From SFWF01 sp045539095 (GTDB lineage Bacteria > Bacillota > Clostridia > Oscillospirales > Acutalibacteraceae): a stretch of DNA of 24,016 nucleotides. A model generated the notes under the pieces. The model was not told the DNA's origin, did not search any database, and was given only the letters and a program-made list of their open reading frames with translations. Shown here one piece after another: positions 15,364 to 21,942 of the stretch. The stretch is from the NCBI GenBank assembly GCA_045539095.1, contig JAZQER010000075.1, forward strand, positions 1 to 24,016, written 5' to 3'. The number at the start of each line of letters is the position of its first letter. Positions within the stretch are counted from its first letter, which is position 1. A program made the position numbers and the translations under genes.

Positions 15364-15912
15364 GTGGAACGTGACGCTATATCCGCCAATGTATCAAAGG
15401 GCGGACTAAAAAACACTACCGAAATCAAAATATTAGTGCTCTACCTTCTTATAAATGTAAGAGAGCCGTTGCCTGCAAGCCAGACCGCTAATCTTCTCCA
15501 TATGAACGGTATTGCAAATGCCTTTGAGGTGAGCGATGCTTTTGTACAGCTTTCAGCCAGCCGACTTATTGACGAACCCGAGGAGTTTCCCGACTGCTTT
15601 ATTATCAATGATATGGGCAGAGATGCGGGACAGACTCTGCAATCGCGTGTTCCGTTCACTGTTCGTGAAAAGTCACTGACCTTAGTTAAAAAGATGCTCG
15701 AACGCAACCGACATATAAAGGAGACCTCTATCACCGTCGAAAAAAACGAGGACGGAACCTTTATTACCTGCGCCGTGCTTGAAAACGATAAAAAAATAAT
15801 GAGTTTTACTATGCAGGCAGCCGATGACAGTCAGGTTATGCGAATTAAAGAGAATTTTCTTGATGACCCCGCATCGGTTTACCGTATGCTGATAGATATG
15901 CTGACAAAATAA
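15364..15912 (+). CDS. DUF4364 family protein, winged-helix-like regulator candidate
   Basis: A 182-residue cytoplasmic protein of the clostridial DUF4364 family. The N-terminal half (LKNTTEIKILVLYLLINVREPLPASQTANLL onward, given here by its first motif at about residues 15-30) looks like a winged-helix DNA-binding domain, followed by YELSDAFVQL-type helix content and a C-terminal alpha/beta region with EENFLDDPASVYRMLIDML-like ending. The start is GTG with AAAGGAGGG upstream. It has a perfect consensus promoter and a good terminator, so it is monocistronic and probably constitutively expressed. No ligand or target is known to me. Confidence 0.8.
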   Translation: MERDAISANVSKGGLKNTTEIKILVLYLLINVREPLPASQTANLLHMNGIANAFEVSDAFVQLSASRLIDEPEEFPDCFIINDMGRDAGQTLQSRVPFTVREKSLTLVKKMLERNRHIKETSITVEKNEDGTFITCAVLENDKKIMSFTMQAADDSQVMRIKENFLDDPASVYRMLIDMLTK

Positions 15913-15925
15913 TCTTGAAATTTTT

Positions 15926-15952
15926 GACCGATTTTTTAATCGGTCTTTTTTT
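15926..15952 (+). terminator. Terminator of the DUF4364 gene
   Basis: An 8-bp stem GACCGATT/AATCGGTC with a TTTT loop and seven T residues directly after, 14 bases past the stop. Confidence 0.92.
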
Positions 15953-15962
15953 GCGAATTTTC

Positions 15963-15992
15963 TTGACATTTTTTGTCGAAATATTGTATAAT
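15963..15992 (+). promoter_or_regulatory. Strong sigma-A promoter with no coding gene directly behind it
   Basis: TTGACA (15963-15968), 18 bases, TATAAT (15987-15992). An 8-bp inverted repeat TTGACATT (15963-15970) and AATGTCAA (15990-15997) brackets the promoter and could be an operator. The next plus-strand gene starts at 16251, beyond a hairpin and an antisense tRNA. Confidence 0.75.
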
Positions 15993-15998
15993 GTCAAC

Positions 15999-16110
15999 AG
16001 TTTTAACAAAATCCGACAAAGAGTTCAACAATAGTCAGACCCTCTCGGGTTGGGGTCCCTTATACTAAAAATAAAACAGCACAGACCTTGCGGTCCGTAC
16101 TGTTTTATTT
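15999..16110 (+). ncRNA. Candidate small RNA
   Basis: Predicted transcript from the strong promoter at 15963-15992 to the hairpin at 16072-16107, about 110 bases. It has no open frame with a ribosome site. It contains a GC-rich hairpin (GACCCT at 16038-16043 with GGGGTC at 16052-16057) and ends in a long stem followed by a short T-run. I do not recognise a known RNA family. Alternatively the promoter serves the XRE gene at 16251, reading antisense through tRNA-Thr. Confidence 0.45.
16072..16107 (-). terminator. Terminator of tRNA-Thr, usable from both strands
   Basis: A 16-bp stem with two mismatches (16072-16087 with 16092-16107) and loop TTGC. The minus-strand exit has five T in a row, so it mainly ends tRNA-Thr; the plus-strand exit has only TTT. 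Confidence 0.85.
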
Positions 16111-16185
16111 GGAGCTGAAGATGGGACTTGAACCCACGACCTACTGATTACGAATCAGTTGCGCTACCAACTGCGCTACTCCAGC
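16110..16185 (-). tRNA. tRNA-Thr (anticodon CGT)
   Basis: A 76-base tRNA with encoded CCA. The acceptor GCTGGAG pairs with CTTCAGC (one G-U), and the T-arm is GTGGG-TTCAAGT-CCCAT. The anticodon stem ACTGA/TCAGT closes the loop TTCGTAA, giving CGT, which reads the threonine codon ACG. The D-arm GCGC-AGTTGGTA-GCGC is regular. Confidence 0.96.
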
Positions 16186-16196
16186 AAACTGTTTAA

Positions 16197-16225
16197 ATTA
16201 TAGCAATTCTTACAAACTAAGTCAA
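16197..16225 (-). promoter_or_regulatory. Sigma-A promoter of tRNA-Thr
   Basis: Minus-strand TTGACT (16220-16225), 17 bases, TATAAT (16197-16202) with a TGC extension, 11 bases before the mature tRNA 5' end. Confidence 0.85.
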
Positions 16226-16250
16226 GTAAAATATGGGAGGTATTTTAACT

Positions 16251-16613
16251 ATGCACTACGCCGTTAAAAACACTCGGCTAAGAGAAATCAGAAAAGCGTC
16301 AGGCGCAACACAGCAAGAGGTTGCAGATTATCTTAATATGTCACGCGGGGCTTATCAGTATCTTGAAACCAAGGGTATCCTTACAGGCGATATCCTAATC
16401 AAGCTTTCTCGTTTTTTTAATGTTTCTATAGAAGATTTGATGGATACAAATCCGACCCGTTTGGGGCAGCCTGATGCCACAAAGGTTGTTCATATCGTTT
16501 TAACCGATGATGAAAAGGAGCTGCTTGAGCTTTACAGGCAACTCTCTTTTGAAGAGAAACTACGTATGCAAGGCTATGTTGCCGGTCGCATTGAAAAATC
16601 TAAGTCGCAGTAA
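16251..16613 (+). CDS. XRE-family helix-turn-helix transcriptional regulator
   Basis: A 120-residue regulator with an N-terminal Cro/CI-type helix-turn-helix (about residues 8-64: RLREIRKASGATQQEVADYL, then MSRGAYQYLETKG and IKLSRFFNVSIEDLM). The C-terminal part is helical and charged (TDDEKELLELYRQLSFEEKL) and probably mediates dimerisation. The start is the ATG at 16251, since GGGAGGT sits nine bases upstream; an earlier in-frame ATG overlaps that site. No toxin partner is next to it. It is followed by a C_GCAxxG_C_C gene with a 38-base gap, perhaps cotranscribed. Confidence 0.9.
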   Translation: MHYAVKNTRLREIRKASGATQQEVADYLNMSRGAYQYLETKGILTGDILIKLSRFFNVSIEDLMDTNPTRLGQPDATKVVHIVLTDDEKELLELYRQLSFEEKLRMQGYVAGRIEKSKSQ

Positions 16614-16651
16614 TCGCAAGTCGGCTGTCTTTTTTAAAAGGAGAAATACAT

Positions 16652-17062
16652 ATGTCAGAAAAAACCGAAAAGGCTTTAGAGTTGCATAAAAAAGGATTTA
16701 ACTGCGCCCAAGCAGTCGCCCTCCCCTTTTGCGAGGACCTAGGGCTTGACCCATCGACCGTTTCAAAGGGGCTTGAGGGCTTTGGCGCGGGAATGGGCGG
16801 TTTTGAGCTCGTGTGCGGTGCTCTGTCAGGTGCAATTTTCATTGTTGGGTCAAAATTTGCCGACGGCGACCTCGAAAAACCCGTCTCCAAACGCAATACC
16901 TATGCTCTTTGTAAGTCTGTGAGCGCAAAATTCAATGAGGAATGCGGCTCGCGTCTCTGTCCTGAGATAAAGGGACTTTGTGGCGGCAAGGTCCTCAAAA
17001 GCTGTGATGAATGTATTATGACAGGTGTTCGCCTTGCCGAAGAGACTCTCAAAGAAAAGTAA
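16652..17062 (+). CDS. C_GCAxxG_C_C family protein, probable redox protein
   Basis: A 136-residue cytoplasmic protein of the C-GCAxxG-C-C family. The spaced cysteines are visible: NCAQAVALPFC near residues 18-28, VCGALSGA at about 55-62, then EECGSRLCPEIKGLCGG and SCDECI near the end. The family is common in anaerobes and is thought to bind metal or act in redox chemistry; its biochemical role is not settled. AAAGGAG precedes the ATG. It lies between the XRE regulator and xpt. Confidence 0.9.
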   Translation: MSEKTEKALELHKKGFNCAQAVALPFCEDLGLDPSTVSKGLEGFGAGMGGFELVCGALSGAIFIVGSKFADGDLEKPVSKRNTYALCKSVSAKFNEECGSRLCPEIKGLCGGKVLKSCDECIMTGVRLAEETLKEK

Positions 17063-17090
17063 TGACAAACTTCCCCTTGTATGTTACAAT
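17062..17090 (+). promoter_or_regulatory. Probable promoter of xpt
   Basis: ATGACA (17062-17067), 17 bases, TACAAT (17085-17090) with a TGT extension. The predicted start near 17097 leaves only about 12 bases of leader, so there is no purine riboswitch of the kind often seen before xpt in Firmicutes. Confidence 0.55.
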
Positions 17091-17108
17091 AAACGTGAGG
17101 TGACCCAA

Positions 17109-17690
17109 ATGAATTTTTTAGAAGAAAGAATTATAAAAGACGGTATTGTAAAGCCGGGAAATGTACTCAAAGTTGACAGCTTTTTAAATCATCAAATGGA
17201 CATCGACCTTATGCAGGAAATGGGAAGAGAGTTTAAACGCCGTTTCGACAAAAAAAAGATAACTAAGGTGTTGACTATCGAGGCTTCGGGCATCGGAATC
17301 GCCTGTTTTGTTGCAAAGGAATTCGGAGTACCGATGGTGTTTGCAAAAAAGTCAAAATCAATAAACATTGACGGCGATATGTATACCGCAGAGGTTGAAT
17401 CGTTTACTCATAAGAATAAAAATCAGGTCATCGTTTCAAAGAAATTTTTAAATGCCGATGACCGCGTACTCATCATAGATGATTTTCTCGCAAACGGCTG
17501 TGCTCTTCAGGGGCTTATCCAGATAGCTGAGCAGGCGGGTGCGACCGTTGAGGGGCTCGGAATAGCTATAGAAAAGGGCTTCCAGATCGGCGGCAGAGTG
17601 ATAAGAAACCTCGGATATCAGCTTGAATCGCTCGCTATCGTGGATGCGATGGATGACAAAACGGGTAAAATCACATTCAGAGAACAGTAG
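17109..17690 (+). CDS. xpt: Xanthine phosphoribosyltransferase
   Basis: Purine salvage enzyme converting xanthine and PRPP to XMP. The 193-residue product matches the family length. Visible are the N-terminal LEERIIKDGIVKPGNVLKVD, SFLNHQMDIDLMQEMG, the ASGIGIA segment and the PRPP-binding motif VLIIDDFLANG (about residues 121-131), followed by GIAIEKGFQIGGR. The start at ATG 17109 follows GAGGTGA at proper spacing; the open frame extends 28 codons upstream into the previous gene but without support. It ends in a strong terminator. No xanthine permease (pbuX) follows. Confidence 0.95.
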   Translation: MNFLEERIIKDGIVKPGNVLKVDSFLNHQMDIDLMQEMGREFKRRFDKKKITKVLTIEASGIGIACFVAKEFGVPMVFAKKSKSINIDGDMYTAEVESFTHKNKNQVIVSKKFLNADDRVLIIDDFLANGCALQGLIQIAEQAGATVEGLGIAIEKGFQIGGRVIRNLGYQLESLAIVDAMDDKTGKITFREQ

Positions 17691-17708
17691 ATTATGAAAT
17701 ATTATAAA

Positions 17709-17734
17709 GGGCACTTTCCTTACGGAAGGTGCCC
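17709..17734 (+). terminator. Terminator of xpt
   Basis: An 11-bp stem (17709-17719 with 17724-17734, one G-U) and loop TTAC, followed by ATTTTG. Confidence 0.85.
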
Positions 17735-17763
17735 ATTTTGTATCTAAGCTTGCCTAAAACGGC

Positions 17764-18313
17764 TTATTGTTCTGTTTTTTCTATTGCTTCGTTAAGAACC
17801 TTTTTCTTTGCGACAAAGTTTATAACAAGGATCGTCACAAATACGACAAAGGCAAGACCTATTATACCGAAGATCAGCACCGTCGTAAACTGCTTCATAG
17901 TCAGTCCCAAAAAGCCGCGGACATCGGTGATCTTATATTGTTCGGTTATAGGAATATAATTCTCGAGCCAGTCACCGTTGGTGTCCTCAGGAAGAATGAC
18001 ATCCTCTGTCGGTATACCCGCAACATTAAGCGCCGTTATATACCGCTTGCCATTGTTTATATTGCCCATTTTATAATAGGCTGTTCCCTCTTCGCTGATC
18101 ATCACAGTCTGGATAAGCTCGAGCTTACTTCCGCCTGCTTTTTCATAAAGTGTCGCGGTCTGTCAGGCGGCGGTCGGATCGATATAAAGCTCCACCGTTA
18201 CGGGAAAATCTATCCTGTCTGCAAAATCTATCCAATAGCTTGCTACCTCACCCATTATTGCTCTGTGTGCCTTTGAAATATCCTTATACAGCTCGAGCGA
18301 ATACAATCTATCG
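17764..18313 (-). pseudogene. Broken gene for a membrane-anchored surface protein (C-terminal remnant)
   Basis: One continuous minus-strand frame interrupted by a TGA at 18163-18165. Upstream of the stop it reads NDRLYSLELYKDISKAHRAI and ends VTVELYIDPTAA; downstream it resumes in the same frame with QTATLYEKAGGSKLELIQTV and runs to a C-terminal membrane helix (FTTVLIFGIIGLAFVVFVTI) and a short basic tail. No start codon, signal peptide or promoter remains, because the 280-bp inverted-repeat element begins exactly where the coding frame is lost. The extracytoplasmic part has beta-strand character like bacterial surface domains; the family is not recognised. The in-frame stop plus missing 5' end argue for a decayed gene. 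Confidence 0.75.
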
Positions 18314-18593
18314 TTAAGTTGACGAGAGTCGAACCTATTGCGCCTGCAAAACAAAAATTTCGGTAATAGATTGCCTCAAAACTTGCAATACGTCAGTATT
18401 ACTGCGTTTTGTCGGCTTCCTCTTACACAAAATTTTTTGTTTTGCAAGGTCAATGGGAGTTTCTGCCAACGGATTTAATATTGGGCGAAGTGTGAGTTTG
18501 CCGCAAGGCTGACGCCTTGCTAAAAAGAACACAAAGCCCGATGTTATAAGACGCTGAGCGAAACCGCAACGGGTTCGACTCTCGTCAACTTAA
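18314..18593. mobile_element. 280-bp MITE-like structured element with 29-bp terminal inverted repeats
   Basis: The ends are inverted repeats: 22 bp perfect (18314-18335 with 18572-18593), then two mismatches, then five more pairs (to 18342 and 18565). Inside, the left part (about 18342-18446) folds into a long imperfect hairpin. The right part (18483-18539) folds into nested stems, with GCAAGGC/GCCTTGC innermost and TGTG/CACA and GGGC/GCCC outside. The right end reads ACGGG-TTCGACT-CTCGT, a perfect tRNA T-arm fold (one G-T pair). Both termini are TTAA, compatible with a TTAA target site but not proof. No transposase is encoded. It cuts off the pseudogene at 18313. Non-autonomous element versus large structured RNA cannot be decided here. 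Confidence 0.6.
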
Positions 18594-18605
18594 AGTATCC
18601 TAACC

Positions 18606-18636
18606 CGCCTAAAACGGTATAATTTAGGCGTTTTTT
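18606..18636 (+). terminator. Terminator just right of the 280-bp element
   Basis: An 8-bp stem CGCCTAAA/TTTAGGCG with nine-base loop and six T. No plus-strand coding gene precedes it, so it may end an RNA from the element or be left over from a lost gene. Confidence 0.8.
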
Positions 18637-18710
18637 GGATTATTGGCGGTGGCAGGCGTTAGCCTTTATTGTGACGTAGGTAAAGACAATTTCAACTAAG
18701 AAGGATAAAT

Positions 18711-18753
18711 AAAGCAAGGTGTGAAACCATTATTGGTTCTGACCTTGCTTTTT
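18711..18753 (+). terminator. Second orphan terminator upstream of the NAD operon
   Basis: A 10-bp stem AAAGCAAGGT/ACCTTGCTTT with an inner AACC/GGTT stem and a T-run. It insulates the NAD operon promoter from upstream transcription. The stretch 18594-18812 holds only the two terminators and no open frame I can support. Confidence 0.75.
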
Positions 18754-18812
18754 CTTTATGCACATTCTATATATAACGACGTCCTTTCTTCGTAAACTTC
18801 TACCAATACAGG

Positions 18813-18854
18813 TTTACAGATAAGTTGACAGATGTAAAGTTTTTATGCTATAAT
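18813..18854 (+). promoter_or_regulatory. Promoter and probable NiaR operator of the nadABC-niaR operon
   Basis: TTGACA (18825-18830), 18 bases, TATAAT (18849-18854) with TGC in front (extended -10). An inverted repeat TTTACA (18813-18818) and TGTAAA (18833-18838), 14 bases apart, encloses the -35. Because the operon encodes the niacin-responsive repressor NiaR, this is the best candidate for its binding site. The promoter is clear; the operator role is inferred. Confidence 0.75.
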
Positions 18855-18899
18855 AATAACATAATAAATTTCAGTTCGAGAGATAAAGGAAAGGTGCAT

Positions 18900-19799
18900 A
18901 TGAAAAATCAAATCGAACAATTGAAACAAGCGAAGAATGCTGTCATTCTCGCTCATTATTATGCCCCTGCTGAGGTGCAGGAGATAGCTGACTACGTGGG
19001 AGATTCATTCTACCTTGCAAAGATAGCCAAACAGAGCAGTGCGGATATTATTGTGTTCTGCGGTGTAGGCTTTATGGGAGAGAGCGCAAAGATACTGAAT
19101 CCCGGTAAAAAGGTTTTAATGCCTGACCCATCTGCTGATTGCCCTATGGCACATATGGTGTCAGACGGTATCATTGAAGAAATGCGAAGCAAATACGATG
19201 ACCTGGCAGTTGTTTGCTATATCAATTCCACGGCAGAGTTGAAATGCAATAGTGATGTTTGTGTAACCTCCTCCAATGCCGTTAAAATCGTTAAAGCATT
19301 ACCGAACAAGAACATCTTTTTCATCCCCGATAGGAATCTTGGTAGCTTTGTTGCAAAGCAGGTGCCAGAGAAGAATATTATATTAAATGACGGATGTTGT
19401 CCTATTCACGCAAAGGTAACGGCAGCACAAATACGGGAACAGCGGGAGCTGCATCCCGAAGCCTTGGTGCTGACCCATCCTGAATGCGAATCGGAAGTGT
19501 TGGCTTTGTCCGATTATATCGGCAGCACGGCGGATATTATTGCATTCGCAAAAGAGAGCGATGCAAGTGAGTTTATCATTTGCACTGAGGACGGTGTGAA
19601 CTTTAAGCTGATAACGGACAATCCGGACAAGCGTTTCTACTACCCAAATCCGCATCCGTGCTGTACAGATATGAAGTTAAACACGCTTGAGGCTGTTTTA
19701 TCTGCTCTCAAAAAGGAAGACAAAGAAATTACAGTGGACGACAAAACCCGTGAAGGTGCGCTTCTCCCATTGGAGAGAATGTTGGAGCTTGCGAAGTGA
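18900..19799 (+). CDS. nadA: Quinolinate synthase NadA
   Basis: Oxygen-sensitive [4Fe-4S] enzyme condensing iminoaspartate with dihydroxyacetone phosphate to quinolinate. The 299-residue product matches the short clostridial/archaeal form. Motifs: AVILAHYYAPAEVQEIADYV and GDSFYLAK at the N-terminus, FCGVGFMGESAKIL, VCYINSTAELKCNSDVCVTSSNA with a cluster cysteine, DGCCPIH, HPECESEV and the C-terminal NPHPCCTDMKLNTLEAVL. The start is ATG 18900 behind AAGGAAAGGTG. First gene of the NAD operon; one base separates its stop from nadB. Confidence 0.97.
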   Translation: MKNQIEQLKQAKNAVILAHYYAPAEVQEIADYVGDSFYLAKIAKQSSADIIVFCGVGFMGESAKILNPGKKVLMPDPSADCPMAHMVSDGIIEEMRSKYDDLAVVCYINSTAELKCNSDVCVTSSNAVKIVKALPNKNIFFIPDRNLGSFVAKQVPEKNIILNDGCCPIHAKVTAAQIREQRELHPEALVLTHPECESEVLALSDYIGSTADIIAFAKESDASEFIICTEDGVNFKLITDNPDKRFYYPNPHPCCTDMKLNTLEAVLSALKKEDKEITVDDKTREGALLPLERMLELAK

Positions 19800-19800
19800 T

Positions 19801-21075
19801 ATGAAAACGGATATTTTGATTGTAGGCTGTGGCGTGGCAGGGCTTTACTGCGCACTGAACCTACCGGAAGATAAAATGGTTACTGTCGTAACCAAAAATA
19901 TAGCCCGTAAGAGTGATTCCTATTTAGCGCAAGGCGGTATCTGTGTTCTGCGCGATGAAGGTGACCGCAAGGCTTTCTTTGAAGATACAATGAAGGCGGG
20001 TCATTATGAGAACAATCCCGAATCAGTTGAAATTATGATCGAGTCTTCACAGGACGTAATTGCCGACCTTGTTTCCTTTGGCGTTCGATTTGAAAAGAAC
20101 GGCGAGAGCTTTACCTACACTCGTGAGGGTGCTCACTCCAGACCGAGAATTTTATTCCACGAGGATGAAACCGGTAAGGAAATAACCTCGCATCTTTTGG
20201 AAACTGCAAGGAGCAGAAGAAACATCACTCTGATCGAAAACTTTATAATGGTAGACCTTATCAGTTATAATAATCACTGTAATGGTATTGTCGGTCGTGA
20301 TGAGAATGGAAATTATGTTTCGGTTATTGCCGATTATACCGTGCTTGCTACGGGCGGTATCGGAGGACTCTTTAAGCACTCCACGAACTACCGGCACCTG
20401 ACCGGCGATGCTCTGGCGCTTGCTCTCAAGTATGATATTAAGCTCCAGCATATTGATTACATACAAATACATCCTACAACCCTTTATACCAAAAAGCACG
20501 GTCGTGAGTTCCTTATTTCCGAGTCGGTTCGCGGCGAGGGTGCAATTTTGCTGAACTCCAAGGGTGAGAGATTTGTTAATGAGTTGCTTCCTCGTGACGT
20601 TGTTGCGAATGCGATCTTTGAGGAAATGAAAAAGGAAGGCACCGAGCACGTGTGGCTCTCGTTGGCGCCAATCCCCGAAGAAGAAATAAAGACTCATTTC
20701 CCGAATATTTATCAGAAGTGCCTGGATGAAGGCTACGACGTTACAAAGGAGCCGATTCCGGTTGTCCCCTCGCAACATTATTTTATGGGCGGTATTGACG
20801 TTGACAGCTACTGCAAAACCTCTATGGATCGCCTGTATGCCGTTGGAGAGACAGCTTGTAACGGTGTTCACGGCAGAAACCGTTTAGCAAGCAATTCGTT
20901 GCTTGAAAGCCTTGTGTTTGCGAAGCGTGCGGCAAAGCATATTACCGCTAATTATTCACCCAATGAGTCGGTCGGTGAATATACGGTTGACCCGGCTCAA
21001 TATGAGGGATATGAGGAAAAATATAAAGAACTGGTTCTAACGGCCATTGAAAAGGAGAAACAAAGCCATGAATAA
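19801..21075 (+). CDS. nadB: L-aspartate oxidase NadB (short form)
   Basis: Flavoprotein oxidising L-aspartate to iminoaspartate, the substrate of NadA. FAD-binding GCGVAGLYCAL lies at about residues 9-19. Family motifs follow: SDSYLAQGGICV, REGAHSRPRILFHEDETG, the active-site segment SVRGEGAILLNSKGERFVNE, and HYFMGGIDVD with GETACNGVHGRNRLASNSLLE. The 424 residues stop after the FAD and capping domains; Escherichia coli and Bacillus NadB are about 530-540 and have an added helical C-terminal domain. Short forms occur in anaerobic clostridia, where fumarate rather than oxygen is the likely acceptor. The start is the ATG at 19801, one base after the nadA stop. It overlaps nadC by 8 bases. Confidence 0.96.
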   Translation: MKTDILIVGCGVAGLYCALNLPEDKMVTVVTKNIARKSDSYLAQGGICVLRDEGDRKAFFEDTMKAGHYENNPESVEIMIESSQDVIADLVSFGVRFEKNGESFTYTREGAHSRPRILFHEDETGKEITSHLLETARSRRNITLIENFIMVDLISYNNHCNGIVGRDENGNYVSVIADYTVLATGGIGGLFKHSTNYRHLTGDALALALKYDIKLQHIDYIQIHPTTLYTKKHGREFLISESVRGEGAILLNSKGERFVNELLPRDVVANAIFEEMKKEGTEHVWLSLAPIPEEEIKTHFPNIYQKCLDEGYDVTKEPIPVVPSQHYFMGGIDVDSYCKTSMDRLYAVGETACNGVHGRNRLASNSLLESLVFAKRAAKHITANYSPNESVGEYTVDPAQYEGYEEKYKELVLTAIEKEKQSHE

Positions 21076-21919
21076 TATTTCAATGAAACTAAACGCAGAC
21101 AACTTGATTATGCTCGCTCTGCAGGAGGACATTACAAGTGAGGATATTACCACCAATTCCGTAATGCGTGAGTATCAGCTCGGTGAAGTGGAGCTCATTT
21201 GTAAGGAGGACGGCGTTATCGCAGGTCTTGACGTATTCAAGAGAGTGTTTGAACTTCTTGACGAAAATACTGAGTTCACCTTTACCTGTAAGGATGGTGA
21301 CGAGGTGAAGAAGGGACAGAAGCTCGGCACGGTTCGCGGAGATATTCGCGTTCTTCTTTCGGGCGAGAGAACGGCACTTAACTATCTGCAGCGTATGAGT
21401 GGTGTTGCAACCTATACTCGTAATATTGCAGATCTGCTCAAGGGCAGTAAGACAAAGCTTCTCGATACCCGTAAGACTACACCGGGAATGCGTATTTTTG
21501 AAAAATATGCCGTTAAGGTTGGTGGCGGCTACAATCACCGATATAACCTCAGCGACGGTATTCTCTTAAAGGACAATCACATTGGTGCCGCAGGCGGTGT
21601 TAAAGAGGCCGTGATGATGGCGAAGGAATATGCTCCGTTCGTTCGTAAGATTGAAGTAGAAGTAGAAAATCTCGATATGTTAAAGGAAGCTCTCGAAGCG
21701 GGTGCCGATATCATTATGCTTGACAATATGAGTGTCGAGGATATGAAAGAGGCGGTAAGACTTGCCGCAGGCAGAGCTGAAACCGAGTGCAGTGGAAACG
21801 TAACAAGAGAGAATGTTGCAAGACTTGTAGATATCGGTGTTGATTACATTTCAAGCGGCGCACTGACACATTCTTCTCCGATTTTGGATCTTTCTCTTAA
21901 AAATCTCCACGCAATCTAA
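21068..21919 (+). CDS. nadC: Nicotinate-nucleotide pyrophosphorylase (quinolinate phosphoribosyltransferase) NadC
   Basis: Converts quinolinate and PRPP to nicotinate mononucleotide, CO2 and PPi, completing the pathway begun by NadB and NadA. The 283-residue product shows ALQEDITSEDITT near the start, GERTALNYLQRMSGVATYT, LDTRKTTPGMR, HRYNLSDGILLKDNHI, the acidic IEVEVENL and IMLDNMS, all type II PRTase landmarks. The start is ATG 21068, ten bases after AAGGAG; an upstream in-frame ATG at 21047 overlaps that site. Overlap with nadB implies translational coupling. Confidence 0.97.
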   Translation: MNNISMKLNADNLIMLALQEDITSEDITTNSVMREYQLGEVELICKEDGVIAGLDVFKRVFELLDENTEFTFTCKDGDEVKKGQKLGTVRGDIRVLLSGERTALNYLQRMSGVATYTRNIADLLKGSKTKLLDTRKTTPGMRIFEKYAVKVGGGYNHRYNLSDGILLKDNHIGAAGGVKEAVMMAKEYAPFVRKIEVEVENLDMLKEALEAGADIIMLDNMSVEDMKEAVRLAAGRAETECSGNVTRENVARLVDIGVDYISSGALTHSSPILDLSLKNLHAI

Positions 21920-21942
21920 TTTAAAGTAAACGAGGTGAACAC

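Noticed and set aside
17063..17108. Purine riboswitch before xpt
   Set aside because: Only 46 bases separate the genes and the predicted leader is about 12 bases; no aptamer stems are present.
18335..18532. A 65-codon minus-strand ORF inside the 280-bp element
   Set aside because: No ribosome site, basic low-quality translation, and the DNA is better explained by its inverted-repeat structure.
17752..18617. An 11-bp direct repeat GCCTAAAACGG at 17752-17762 and 18607-18617 flanking the pseudogene and element
   Set aside because: Exact 11-mers recur by chance in 24 kb, and the right copy is part of a terminator stem; not enough to call a target duplication.
20152..20871. A 239-codon open frame on the minus strand
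   Set aside because: It lies wholly inside nadB, which has clear family motifs, and its translation has no recognisable domain or ribosome site; it is an antisense shadow.
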